Below, piece by piece: positions 34,129-42,042 of a stretch of 64,000 bases of DNA. Positions within the stretch are counted from its first letter, which is position 1; the number at the start of each line of letters is the position of its first letter. A model generated the notes under the pieces. That model was not told the DNA's origin, did not search any database, and saw nothing but the letters and a program-made list of their open reading frames with translations. The translations under genes were made by a program, and so were the position numbers. The DNA comes from Ignavibacteria bacterium. GTDB lineage: Bacteria; Bacteroidota; Ignavibacteria; Tepidaquicellales; Tepidaquicellaceae. The stretch lies in assembly GCA_036262055.1 (NCBI GenBank), contig DATAJP010000002.1:330177-394176 (forward strand), in the 5' to 3' direction.

Positions 34129-34236
34129 TTTGTTTTTAGTAGTTTAGTTGTTTCATAATGGCTTATTAATTTATATTAATCAAATTTTTAAGTAAATTAT
34201 GCTTCCACAATTTTATCAAATTAAATCTTTATACTT

Positions 34237-34818
34237 ATGAAAAAATTAATTCCCCTATTTGTATTTTTATTTTTGGTTAGCGGCACTTCATTGGTTTATT
34301 CTCAAAATGACAGCGAGGGATTCAAAAAATGGACGGAATTCATGACACCTGGAACACAGCACCAAATGATGGCTTCATCTGTTGGGACATGGAATGTGAG
34401 CACAACCTTATGGGTATATCCCGGAGCACAGCCTATGACAAGCACAGGCACATTAGTAAATGAAATGCTTTACGGAGGAAGATATCTTCAGGGGAAAGTT
34501 ACTTCAACATCTGACAGAAACAGTTCGCCTTTTGAGGGAATGTTCATAACAGCATATGATAATGCAACTCAAACTTATCAAAACATGTGGATAGATAACG
34601 GTTCAACATCTATACATAATACAAGCGGAACAATGAGCGCAGACGGAAAAACTTTAACAATGACAGGAACTTCTACAGACCTTATGACCGGACAACCAAG
34701 CTCAGTAAGAGAAGTTATTACATTCAACAATGCTAACAGCACTACATGGGAATTTTACAAAACTCTAAACGAAACCGGAAAAGAGTTTAAGATGATGCAA
34801 ATAGAATATACCAGGTAA
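34237..34818 (+). CDS. DUF1579 family secreted protein (paralogue)
   Basis: A 193-residue paralogue of the preceding gene, with the signal peptide MKKLIPLFVFLFLVSGTSLV and the same landmarks: SSVGTWNVSTTLWVYPGAQP, EMLYGGRYLQGKV, FITAYDNATQTYQNMWIDNG, and EFKMMQIEYTR. About half the residues match by eye, so this is a tandem duplication followed by divergence. Each copy has its own spacing and terminator (34844-34876), so they can be regulated independently. No catalytic motif is apparent. Confidence 0.85.
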   Translation: MKKLIPLFVFLFLVSGTSLVYSQNDSEGFKKWTEFMTPGTQHQMMASSVGTWNVSTTLWVYPGAQPMTSTGTLVNEMLYGGRYLQGKVTSTSDRNSSPFEGMFITAYDNATQTYQNMWIDNGSTSIHNTSGTMSADGKTLTMTGTSTDLMTGQPSSVREVITFNNANSTTWEFYKTLNETGKEFKMMQIEYTR

Positions 34819-34843
34819 AAAAATAATTTTATCATATAAAAAG

Positions 34844-34876
34844 AAAAGGGGCTTCATCCTGAGATGAATCCCCTTT
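34844..34876. terminator. Bidirectional terminator between convergent genes
   Basis: AAAGGGG-CTTCATC and GATGAAT-CCCCTTTT pair around CTGA. T-tracts occur on both sides, so it can serve DUF1579 on the plus strand and livH on the minus strand. Confidence 0.85.
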
Positions 34877-34902
34877 TTTGTTTCCTCCAATATCTGTTAA
34901 AC

Positions 34903-35799
34903 TTATACTTTTTCTATTTCCTTCTTTCCTAAAAGCCCTGATGGTCTGAATAATAAAATGATAATCAAAATTGCAAACGCAATTGCATCGCGGTAAGTAG
35001 GTGAAATATATCCAACCGTCAGCGTTTCGATTATTCCAATCAATACTCCTCCAAGTGCTGCTCCGGGAAAATTGCCTATACCGCCAAGAACCGCTGCAAT
35101 AAATGCTTTCAAGCCGGGTAATAAGCCGATTAACGGGTCGATGCTCGGATAGCTGATTGCATATAAAATACCTGCTGCGCCTGCCATCGAAGAACCGAGA
35201 ATGAACGTGAATGAAATTACTTTGTCTATGTTGATTCCCATCAATGATGCTGCTGTGAGATTATTCGAAACCGCTCTGATTGCCGTTCCGATTTTTGTGT
35301 TCATTACAATGAATCTCAAGCCAAGCATCAGAAACAACGAGAAGAAAATTACGATAAGCTGAATCAACGATACTCTGACACCTGCAATATTAAAATTATA
35401 GTTTTCGATTAATGTCGGGAAAGATTTCGGGTCTGCGCCGAACACAAGCTGTCCGCCGTATTGCAAAAACAGCGATACTCCGATTGCAGTAATCAACACA
35501 GTGAGCTTGGATGAATGTCTCAATGGTCTGTATGCAAGCTTTTCGATTATCACACCGATTGTTGCGGTGATTACCATCGTTAGAATTAAAATAATAACTG
35601 CCCATACAATAGACGGTGATGTTACTCCGAATAACCCCGCAAGATAATATCCTGAAAATGCTCCAAGCATAAACACCTCGCCGTGAGCAAAGTTTATGAA
35701 TTTCAGAATACCATAAACCATCGTATAGCCAAGTGCAATCAGTGCATAGATTGCACCAAGCGAAAGTCCGTTAATTAGCTGTTGAAGAAACTCTGTCAT
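34903..35799 (-). CDS. livH: Branched-chain amino-acid ABC permease (LivH type)
   Basis: A 298-residue integral membrane permease with about eight helices. Signatures: GLSLGAIYALIALGYTMVYG then ILKFINFAHGEVFMLGAFSG (the LivH start), IEKLAYRPLRHSSKLTVLIT, and the EAA-like turn ending in AVLGGIGNFPGAALGGVLIG. LivH pairs with LivM to form the channel of a HAAT-family importer. The partner permease and the ATPases livG and livF are absent from the window; a LivK-type binding protein lies 600 bp upstream on the same strand, separated by a four-helix-bundle gene. Exact substrate is unknown. Confidence 0.92.
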   Translation of the reverse strand: MTEFLQQLINGLSLGAIYALIALGYTMVYGILKFINFAHGEVFMLGAFSGYYLAGLFGVTSPSIVWAVIILILTMVITATIGVIIEKLAYRPLRHSSKLTVLITAIGVSLFLQYGGQLVFGADPKSFPTLIENYNFNIAGVRVSLIQLIVIFFSLFLMLGLRFIVMNTKIGTAIRAVSNNLTAASLMGINIDKVISFTFILGSSMAGAAGILYAISYPSIDPLIGLLPGLKAFIAAVLGGIGNFPGAALGGVLIGIIETLTVGYISPTYRDAIAFAILIIILLFRPSGLLGKKEIEKV

Positions 35800-35807
35800 A
35801 GTTCAAA

Positions 35808-35838
35808 TGCGAAATTGTGAAATCGTGAATTTGCGAAT
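35808..35838. repeat. AT-rich GTGAAAT/TTCAC flank, downstream of four-helix gene
   Basis: GCGAAATTGTGAAATCGTGA then ATTTGCGAAT: short forward words of the same type as the longer inverted array on the other side of the gene (36232-36402). Confidence 0.5.
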
Positions 35839-35849
35839 AAAAACAAGTA

Positions 35850-36209
35850 TCATAAATATTTCTCTCTGATTTTTTTACGTGTTGAAGAAAATATTTTTAC
35901 TAATTCCATTGCCTCTTTATATAACAAATCTGTTTTAGTACTGCTTAATAATTTCGATTCAATAATAATCTCCAACCAAAAACATACTTCATCACATTCT
36001 TCGATAACAATGGATAACTTTGAATAAAATTCTTTTTTAGAGCGAGCTCTTGTAGCAGCTCTAAAATTTGCTGCAACTGAAGTTGCAGATCTTAGTAATT
36101 GATTAAAAACTATTTGAACCTCAAATTTCTTAGGTTCATCTTTTATAAGTGAAATAACACTAATAGCGAATTTTTTAGTTCTATTTCTTAAATCTTCGTT
36201 AAAAGTCAT
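35850..36209 (-). CDS. Four-helix-bundle protein (S23/avd-like)
   Basis: The ATG at 36209 gives a 119-residue protein starting MTFNEDLRNRTKKFAISVIS; the upstream ATG at 36266 adds residues encoded by repeat-like DNA and is rejected. The motif series (FEVQIVFNQLLRSATSVAAN, FRAATRARSKKEFYSKLSIV, IEECDEVCFWLEIIIES) is the well-known four-helix bundle family seen in intervening sequences of 23S rRNA and as accessory proteins of diversity-generating retroelements. No reverse transcriptase is nearby. It sits between the LivK-type and livH genes, bracketed by AT-rich repeats, as if inserted. Confidence 0.88.
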   Translation of the reverse strand: MTFNEDLRNRTKKFAISVISLIKDEPKKFEVQIVFNQLLRSATSVAANFRAATRARSKKEFYSKLSIVIEECDEVCFWLEIIIESKLLSSTKTDLLYKEAMELVKIFSSTRKKIREKYL

Positions 36210-36231
36210 AATAATTGTTAAATGTATTTCT

Positions 36232-36402
36232 TTACTTCGCAAATTTAAAACTTCACATTTAAACATTCACTATTTAACAATTAAAATATTCACATTTCAC
36301 GATTTCACAAATTCATTATTTCACCCTTAAACATTCACCACTTCACAAATTCACCATTTCATAAATTCACCACTTCGCAACTTCACCACTTCACCACTTG
36401 AA
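36232..36402. repeat. TTCAC array upstream of four-helix gene
   Basis: About a dozen near-repeats of AATTCACCA / ATTTCACAA / ACTTCACCA words in 170 bp, with no ORF. Together with 35808-35838 this flanks the four-helix-bundle gene. Composition is unlike the coding neighbours. Confidence 0.75.
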
Positions 36403-37563
36403 CTACGGTGCGATTGTTTCTTTATAAACAAACTTTCCGTTTTTGATTTCCATAACTACTGCCGGTTTTACTGCATTACGGTCTTCGTTAAGTGAAATTG
36501 TTCCCGATACACCGGGAAAATCTTTTGTGGTTGCAATAGCATCCTTGATTTTCGGACCTTCGGTCGAACCGGCTCTTTTAATTGCATCAAACAAAATCCA
36601 TCCTGCGTCATAAGCAAGAAGCGCCATAGTGTCAGGAGTTTTTCCGTATTTAGCTTTGTATTTCTGAACGAAGCTCTGTATCTTCGGATTCGGGTCATCT
36701 ATTGATGCATGAGTTGAGAAGAAAGAACCTTCGAGCGCATTAGCTGCTTTACCTTCGGTAAGCTTTTCGGATTCCCACCCGTCGCCGCCGAAAAGAGGAA
36801 TCGTTATTCCAAGCTCGCGCGCCTGAATTGAAATTAAGTTTACGTCCGTATAATATCCCGGAATGAAAATCGCCTGCGGGTTTTCATTCTTTAAAGCAGT
36901 AAGCTGTGCTTTGAAGTCTTTATCACCTGCGGTATATTGCTGTTCACCGATTACCTGTCCGCCCATTTCAGTAAACACTCTTCTGAAATTTTCCGCAAGA
37001 CCTGTTGAGTAAGCATTCTTAACGTCAATAAGCAAAGCAACTTTTGTAACCTTCAGAGAGTTAAGAGCAAACTTCGACATAACAGTTGCCTGAAACGGGT
37101 CGATGAAACAAACTCTGAAAATATAATCGCCGATAGCGGTAACTTCAGGATTTGTCGAAGCCGGAGAAATCATCGGGATTTTATTCTGCTGGCAAATCGG
37201 TGCGCCTGCTTTGCTTCGTGATGATGCAACCTCGCCGATTATGGCAACGACTTTATCCCTGTTAATGAGCTTCTGAACGACCGTCTGAGTTTCGGAAGTT
37301 TGTCCGCGGTTATCTTCGGTGATAAGCTCGATTTGTTTTCCGAGCACTCCGCCCTGTGAGTTGACTTCTTCAACTGCAAGACGCAAGCCCTCGTCAGATG
37401 AAATCCCGAACGTAGCTTCACTTCCCGTAAGCGATGCAAACTGCCCGACTTTGATTGTATCACCGCCGCCTTTGTTGCATCCTGCAAGTCCAAGCCCGAA
37501 CCCGCCGAGAATAACTCCAAACACCAAAAGATAAACCACACTGCTAAGTTTAATATTTTTCAT
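36403..37563 (-). CDS. LivK-type substrate-binding lipoprotein
   Basis: A 386-residue periplasmic-binding-fold protein of the Leu/Ile/Val (type 1) family. Lipoprotein signal: MKNIKLSSVVYLL.. GLAGC. The mature part has IKVGQFASLTGSEATFGISS, QLTALKNENPQAIFIPGYYT, and the C-terminal TMALLAYDAGWILFDAIKRA. It binds a small ligand, typically a branched-chain amino acid or related acid, and delivers it to the LivHM permease. The livH gene follows after the insertion-like four-helix gene. Twin palindromes upstream (37664-37705) are candidate operators. Confidence 0.9.
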   Translation of the reverse strand: MKNIKLSSVVYLLVFGVILGGFGLGLAGCNKGGGDTIKVGQFASLTGSEATFGISSDEGLRLAVEEVNSQGGVLGKQIELITEDNRGQTSETQTVVQKLINRDKVVAIIGEVASSRSKAGAPICQQNKIPMISPASTNPEVTAIGDYIFRVCFIDPFQATVMSKFALNSLKVTKVALLIDVKNAYSTGLAENFRRVFTEMGGQVIGEQQYTAGDKDFKAQLTALKNENPQAIFIPGYYTDVNLISIQARELGITIPLFGGDGWESEKLTEGKAANALEGSFFSTHASIDDPNPKIQSFVQKYKAKYGKTPDTMALLAYDAGWILFDAIKRAGSTEGPKIKDAIATTKDFPGVSGTISLNEDRNAVKPAVVMEIKNGKFVYKETIAP

Positions 37564-37663
37564 ACCCCTTGTTTTAGGTTAAAATTAAAATGACTAAAAT
37601 CTGATTTATTAATGAAATGATTTGGTAAAATTAGTCGAATATATACAGAAATTAAAGGGATTT

Positions 37664-37705
37664 ATGTTACAATTGTAACATTAAAAAATGTTATAGATAT
37701 AACAT
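37664..37705. promoter_or_regulatory. Twin 18-bp palindromic operator candidates
   Basis: ATGTTACAATTGTAACAT (37664-37681) and ATGTTATAGATATAACAT (37688-37705) are both perfect palindromes of consensus ATGTTA-N6-TAACAT, centre to centre 24 bp. They lie 101 and 125 bp upstream of the LivK-type ATG in the divergent gap with the methyltransferase fusion gene. Equal spacing of about two helical turns suggests dimer sites for one regulator. The regulator is not identified. Confidence 0.6.
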
Positions 37706-37717
37706 TTGTTATATATT

Positions 37718-37742
37718 GTCTTTTCTGCGAAAGCAGGAATCC
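37718..37742. repeat. Degenerate repeat A copy
   Basis: GTCTTTTCTGCGAAAGCAGG then AATCC; matches GTCATTCC.GCG..GCGGGAATCC with several changes. Lies in the divergent gap upstream of the methyltransferase fusion gene. Confidence 0.6.
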
Positions 37743-37794
37743 AACAGAAGTTATTGTTTAAATATTTGGTTTTAGTTAGTTTACAAAAGTTAAT

Positions 37795-40032
37795 ATGCAA
37801 TCAAGCCAAAAACTCCTAAAAGACTTCAACTTTAAGTTATTAAATTCACCTGATTTTAAAGAGGATAGTGTTCGTGAAGAAATTATATTACCTATTTTAA
37901 AAGCATTGGGTTATAATTCACAAAATATTATAAGAAGCAAAAATTTATTACATCCATTTTTAAAAATTGGTTCAAAGAAAAGACCAATAACAATAATTCC
38001 TGACTATTTATTAAAGGTGAAAGACAATTTTGCTTTTGTTTTGGATGCAAAAGCTCCTAATGAACAAATAACACAGGGCGATAATGTTGAACAAGTATTT
38101 AGTTATGCAATACATCCCGAAATTCGCGCAAAGTATTTTGCATTATCTAATGGCAGAGAATTTATTTTATTCCGGCAAGATATTGAAAAGCCACTTATAT
38201 ACTGCAATGTTAAGGATATAAATAAATATTGGGAACAACTTTATAAATATTTATCTCCGGAGTCTTTTCAAACAGGAAAAGAAATTATATATACACCTGT
38301 TATAGAAAAATCCAAAGAAGAAAAGTTTGATTATTTAAAACGTCCATTATTGGAAGAAATTCCTGTTAAAAAACGAGCTGCGAAAAGACACTTTGGCGTT
38401 CATGGTTATTTTACAAAACAGAGCTGGAATATCGTAGCTGAATATATAAAAAATTTCTCTCAACCCGGTGACATTATTTTAGATCCATATGGTGGAAGTG
38501 GTGTTACTTTAATTGAAGCCTTAATGAACGATAGAAAAGCAATTCATATTGATTTAAATCCAATGTCAGTATTTATTGTTAGCTCATTAATCGCTCCGGT
38601 TAAAGAACGAGAGTTTTTGGATGCATTCGATAGGGTTAAAAATTCCTATGTAAAAAACGAACCTAAATCCAAAGAAGAAATTAAGCAAGCTCTTAAAAAA
38701 TATCCTTATCCAAAAGGTTTTATTCTTCCTAAAAGTTCTGATGTAGAAAAAATTGAAGATTTATTTTCCGATAAACAACTTGCTCAACTTGCTTTTCTTA
38801 AACATTTAATAAATAAAGAAAAAAATAACAACATTAGAAACTCGTTGTTACTTGCATTTTCTAGCAGTGTTAACAAAGCAAATCTCACTTATCATCATTC
38901 GACATATGCCAGTGAAAATGCAGGCAATAGTGGCCCAATGATGTATTATCGCTATCGTCTTGCACCTCAGATTGTTAATTTAGATTTAATGGAAACTTTC
39001 ACAAAAAAGTTTTCAGCTGTGTTAAATGCTAAACGCGAAATACAATATAAAATTAACGAGCAGACAATTAGCAATGCATCAATCTATAAAGGAACCGCAA
39101 CAGATTTAAAACAAATAAAATCTGAAAGCATAGACTACATTTATACAGACCCGCCTTATGGAAATAAAATCCCCTATTTGGATTTATCCGTGATGTGGAA
39201 TGCATGGCTTGACCTTGAAGTAACTAAAAAGGATAGACAATTAGAAGCAATAGAAGGTGGTGAGCAAGAAAAAACTAAACAAGAATATTCAGAGTTAATT
39301 GCAAAATCTATTGAGGAAATGTATAGAGTTTTAAAGTTTGACAGATGGATGAGTTTTGTATTTGCTCATAAAGACCCTGAACTTTGGCACTTAATTTTAG
39401 ATAGTGCAGAAAGGGCAGGTTTTGAATACGCAGGTGCCGTTAAACAAGCGAATGGTCAAACAAGTTTTAAGAAAAGACAACATCCTTTCACGGTGCTTGC
39501 AGGACAATTAATAATTAACTTTAAAAAAGTCAAAAACCCTAAAGCAATTTTAAAAGCTCATTTAGGAATGGACATTAGTGAAATAATTCTTCAGACAGTC
39601 GAAGGTGTTATAGCACAACATAATGGTGCCACACTCGAACAAATAAATGATGAATTAGTAATTAAAGGTTTGGAATTGGGGTTTTTAGATTTATTAAAAA
39701 AAGAATATTCGGATTTAACACCAATATTATTAGATTCATTTGATTATGATGATGACACAGAATTATTTACTTTAAAAAAGAATGCAAAATTTAAAACTCA
39801 TGTTGATATACATTTAAGAATAAAATATTATCTCATTTCATATCTTCGACGCCAAAAACTCGAAAATAAATTTCCAACCTTAGAGCAAATTGTTTTCCAT
39901 ATTATGCCTCTTTTGAGAAATGGAGTTACGCCGGAACACCAAACAATATTAAATGTTTTAGAAACTGTTGCTGTTCGTCACGGTGCCGATACATGGAAAA
40001 TAAAAGAACACGGACAATTTGAATTATTCTAA
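37795..40032 (+). CDS. HsdR-N nuclease / adenine methyltransferase fusion
   Basis: A 745-residue single-chain restriction-modification candidate. Residues ~15-150 look like the HsdR N-terminal nuclease: EEIILPILKALGY, then IIPDYLLK and FAFVLDAKAP, giving PD-(D/E)xK residues D70 and D84xK86. A methyltransferase follows with SAM motif I at ~230 (IILDPYGGSGVTLIEAL) and N6-adenine motif IV DPPYG at 452-456, separated by a ~180-residue insertion that may hold target recognition. The C-terminal ~130 residues are helical. No helicase, specificity subunit or second R-M gene is nearby. It resembles type IIG layout; the family in detail is uncertain. Confidence 0.78.
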   Translation: MQSSQKLLKDFNFKLLNSPDFKEDSVREEIILPILKALGYNSQNIIRSKNLLHPFLKIGSKKRPITIIPDYLLKVKDNFAFVLDAKAPNEQITQGDNVEQVFSYAIHPEIRAKYFALSNGREFILFRQDIEKPLIYCNVKDINKYWEQLYKYLSPESFQTGKEIIYTPVIEKSKEEKFDYLKRPLLEEIPVKKRAAKRHFGVHGYFTKQSWNIVAEYIKNFSQPGDIILDPYGGSGVTLIEALMNDRKAIHIDLNPMSVFIVSSLIAPVKEREFLDAFDRVKNSYVKNEPKSKEEIKQALKKYPYPKGFILPKSSDVEKIEDLFSDKQLAQLAFLKHLINKEKNNNIRNSLLLAFSSSVNKANLTYHHSTYASENAGNSGPMMYYRYRLAPQIVNLDLMETFTKKFSAVLNAKREIQYKINEQTISNASIYKGTATDLKQIKSESIDYIYTDPPYGNKIPYLDLSVMWNAWLDLEVTKKDRQLEAIEGGEQEKTKQEYSELIAKSIEEMYRVLKFDRWMSFVFAHKDPELWHLILDSAERAGFEYAGAVKQANGQTSFKKRQHPFTVLAGQLIINFKKVKNPKAILKAHLGMDISEIILQTVEGVIAQHNGATLEQINDELVIKGLELGFLDLLKKEYSDLTPILLDSFDYDDDTELFTLKKNAKFKTHVDIHLRIKYYLISYLRRQKLENKFPTLEQIVFHIMPLLRNGVTPEHQTILNVLETVAVRHGADTWKIKEHGQFELF

Positions 40033-40074
40033 ACCTTTTCACTCTTTCCTGTGTTTAATAGATAAACGCGAAAT

Positions 40075-40539
40075 ATGAAAACAAATCTGAAATATTTATT
40101 TGGTGTAGTCGCAATTGTAATGATAACGGCAGTGGTTTTGTATTCCTGCTCGGGAGCAGGAACGACGGGAACGGGACAGAGCATAAAAAACACAAAGTGG
40201 ATGCTTGAGTCGCTTTACGGCGAGAGAGTCGACACGATGTATCTTACTTCCGGCAACGAGATTTCACTCAACTTCGCCGACAGCAGCCAGATGAACGGCA
40301 AAGCTCCCTGCAATCACTATTTCAGCACATATACCGTCACCGGAACAACGCTTACAATCGGTGCAATCGGAGCTACGAGAATGGCTTGCCCGGAGCTCGA
40401 CCTGGAGCAGAGATATTTCTCATTTCTCGGCAACGTAACGAGATACAGCATATCAAGCAATGCTTCCGGCAACCGCCTGACGTTTTATTCAGTCACCGAC
40501 GGTTTGACCACCACCGCAACATTCAGGAAGATGTATTAA
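40075..40539 (+). CDS. META-domain lipoprotein
   Basis: A 154-residue exported lipoprotein (signal MKTNLKYLFGVVAIVMITAV.. with YSCSG, Cys25). The mature part is one META domain, recognised by NTKWMLESLYGERV near its start, APCNHYFSTYTVTGTTLTIG in the middle and ACPELDLEQRYFSFLGNVTR before the last strand. META domains (HslJ-like) occur as periplasmic single or tandem modules with stress or envelope links and no known enzymology. A divergent paralogue follows at 40730. Confidence 0.85.
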   Translation: MKTNLKYLFGVVAIVMITAVVLYSCSGAGTTGTGQSIKNTKWMLESLYGERVDTMYLTSGNEISLNFADSSQMNGKAPCNHYFSTYTVTGTTLTIGAIGATRMACPELDLEQRYFSFLGNVTRYSISSNASGNRLTFYSVTDGLTTTATFRKMY

Positions 40540-40545
40540 CCAACT

Positions 40546-40618
40546 CAACGCAGATTACTAAGATTTTGTTATGATTTAAAATTTCTTTGATTATAGAATA
40601 TCATAAAAATCAGCGTTG
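40546..40618. repeat. Inverted repeat H (CAACGCAGATT type)
   Basis: CAACGCAGATT..ATTTTGTTATGATT on the left mirrors AATATCATAAAAAT..CAGCGTTG on the right, between the two META genes. Related words occur at 25406-25427. Confidence 0.6.
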
Positions 40619-40662
40619 AAATTGTTTCATCTTTCAAAAGAAAATAACTCCTTTCGGTCTGA

Positions 40663-40686
40663 AAGTCCTCTTCCAAAGGAGGACTT
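40663..40686. repeat. Short hairpin AAGTCCTC/GAGGACTT
   Basis: Perfect 8-bp stem, loop TTCCAAAG, between the two META genes. It could end the first transcript although no T-tract follows; it lies 44 bp before the second gene. Confidence 0.55.
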
Positions 40687-40729
40687 ATTCATTTAAACTT
40701 TTTTCAATTATTCGTATGTTACAAAACAT

Positions 40730-41161
40730 ATGAAGACTATAACAACCTTATCAAAATATTTTTTCCTTCCCTCATTACTGATTGCAGCATTTATATTTAT
40801 CTCCTGCTCAAGCTCGGGCTCCGAAAGAAAAATGAGCGGGCCTCCGTTTGAAAACACGATGTGGGCTCTTATATCAGTCACCGGTGATTCCGTAACCGCA
40901 GACTTTGACGTGAAATTCTCCACCGGGCAAGTCACCGGCACAGGACCGTGCAACAGTTTTACAGGAGTGTATAACCTGAACGGCACTGTAGTATCAATAA
41001 GCAAAATTTTATCAACGGATGTCGGATGTGCGCAGATACAAATGGAAGGAGAATATCTCCGGCTGCTTGGAGCGGCGCAGCGTTATGACATTCAAAATGG
41101 ATATCTGAAAATATTTACTTCGGTTGATTACAAAGTAATGACTTTCGCCCCTGCAAATTAA
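40730..41161 (+). CDS. META-domain lipoprotein (second copy)
   Basis: A 143-residue lipoprotein: MKTITTLSKYFFLPSLLIAA.. with ISCSS lipobox. The domain shows NTMWALISVTGDSVTADFDV, GTGPCNSFTGVYNLNGTVVS, the cysteine-containing TDVGCAQIQMEGEYLRLLGA, and YLKIFTSVDYKVMTF. Shared landmarks with the preceding gene, including the single GxC..N and GC motifs, make it a tandem paralogue. It is followed by the TMEM175-like gene after 15 bp, so these two may be co-transcribed. Confidence 0.82.
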   Translation: MKTITTLSKYFFLPSLLIAAFIFISCSSSGSERKMSGPPFENTMWALISVTGDSVTADFDVKFSTGQVTGTGPCNSFTGVYNLNGTVVSISKILSTDVGCAQIQMEGEYLRLLGAAQRYDIQNGYLKIFTSVDYKVMTFAPAN

Positions 41162-41176
41162 ACTCAACAAAGCTCA

Positions 41177-41743
41177 GTGAAAAAAGACCGGCTGGAGATG
41201 TTCAGTGACGGAGTTATTGCAATCATTATCACATTGATGGTGCTTGAAATAAAGCTTCCGGCATTTACATCCGATAATGTGCACGATGTAATCAGGCACG
41301 TGGGAGTTTATGCGCTGAGCTTCATTGTCATCGGGATTTTATGGCTCAACCACAATGCAATGTTCGAGCAGCTTGAAAAAGTTAACGCTTCAATCGTCTG
41401 GCTGAATTTTTTATTATTATTTTTTATGTCGCTCATCCCCCTGCCGACCGAAGCGCTTGGCTTGGATTTTTTTTCTTCTCAAAGCCACGTTTTTTATGGA
41501 GTAGTAATGACGCTGAATGCAGCGGCATACTCAACACTTCAGCTTGTAGTCAATAAAAATCTCACTCACATTCCCGAGAAAAACCGCCGCGACGTGAATA
41601 AGCTTAACTGGATTTGCACTGCGCTTTATGCAATCAGTATTCCGCTAAGCTTAATAAGCATTTACATCCCGACCGGAATTTTTATTTTAATCCCCGCGAT
41701 TTATTTCATTCCATCAAAGAAGCTGTCGCCTAATAGATTGTAA
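41177..41743 (+). CDS. TMEM175/DUF1211-type potassium channel protein
   Basis: A 188-residue six-helix membrane protein. The signature RLEMFSDGVIAIIITLMVLE and IKLP follows the TMEM175 R..xFSDG..AI..TL..LEI rule, the selectivity-region helix of bacterial TMEM175 channels. The GTG at 41177 is preferred as start, because the internal ATG at MFSDG would delete the conserved arginine region. Later helices include FIVIGILWLNHNAMF (the WLNH motif) and WICTALYAISIPLSLISIY. Channel function is inferred from the family. Confidence 0.85.
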   Translation: MKKDRLEMFSDGVIAIIITLMVLEIKLPAFTSDNVHDVIRHVGVYALSFIVIGILWLNHNAMFEQLEKVNASIVWLNFLLLFFMSLIPLPTEALGLDFFSSQSHVFYGVVMTLNAAAYSTLQLVVNKNLTHIPEKNRRDVNKLNWICTALYAISIPLSLISIYIPTGIFILIPAIYFIPSKKLSPNRL

Positions 41744-41745
41744 CC

Positions 41746-42001
41746 TCTGTTACTTTCTTTTCAAAGATGAAAAGGAAAGTAACCAAAGAAAAATCTTCCG
41801 CTCCTGAAAAATTGTCTAAATTTTTAAATAATTGCTATAAAATTCAAACTCGTATTCTGACAAGTCAGAATACTCAAACAGCGAATTTTATTGACGCAAT
41901 TATTTCCAAATTCTTCGGCACAGCCGCCTCTTCGGGGTACGCCAATTTTTCAAATGCGGATTAAGAAAACAGGTTTTTATGAATCAAAAGAAAGTAACAG
42001 A
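41746..42001. mobile_element. 256-bp inverted-repeat element, MITE-like
   Basis: It is bounded by 16-bp perfect inverted repeats, TCTGTTACTTTCTTTT (41746-41761) and AAAAGAAAGTAACAGA (41986-42001). Inside is a palindrome-like GACAAGTCAGAATACTC and a 65-codon frame (41767-41964) that I reject as coding. It begins 3 bp after the TMEM175 stop codon. No target-site duplication is obvious and there is no transposase, so it would be a non-autonomous element or a relic. Confidence 0.65.
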
Positions 42002-42042
42002 AATTCAATTTTATGTATAAATAAATATACATATTTTAGAGT

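Noticed and set aside
35850-36266. Diversity-generating retroelement
   Set aside because: A four-helix bundle gene of the Avd type is present, but no reverse transcriptase or template/variable repeat pair was found around it.
36232-36402. CRISPR-like array
   Set aside because: Words are short, irregular and without unique spacers; no cas gene is nearby.
41767-41964. 65-codon frame beginning MKRKVTKEKSSAPEKLSK
   Set aside because: It lies wholly inside the 256-bp inverted-repeat element and starts within its terminal repeat; the composition is that of the repeat and not of a gene.
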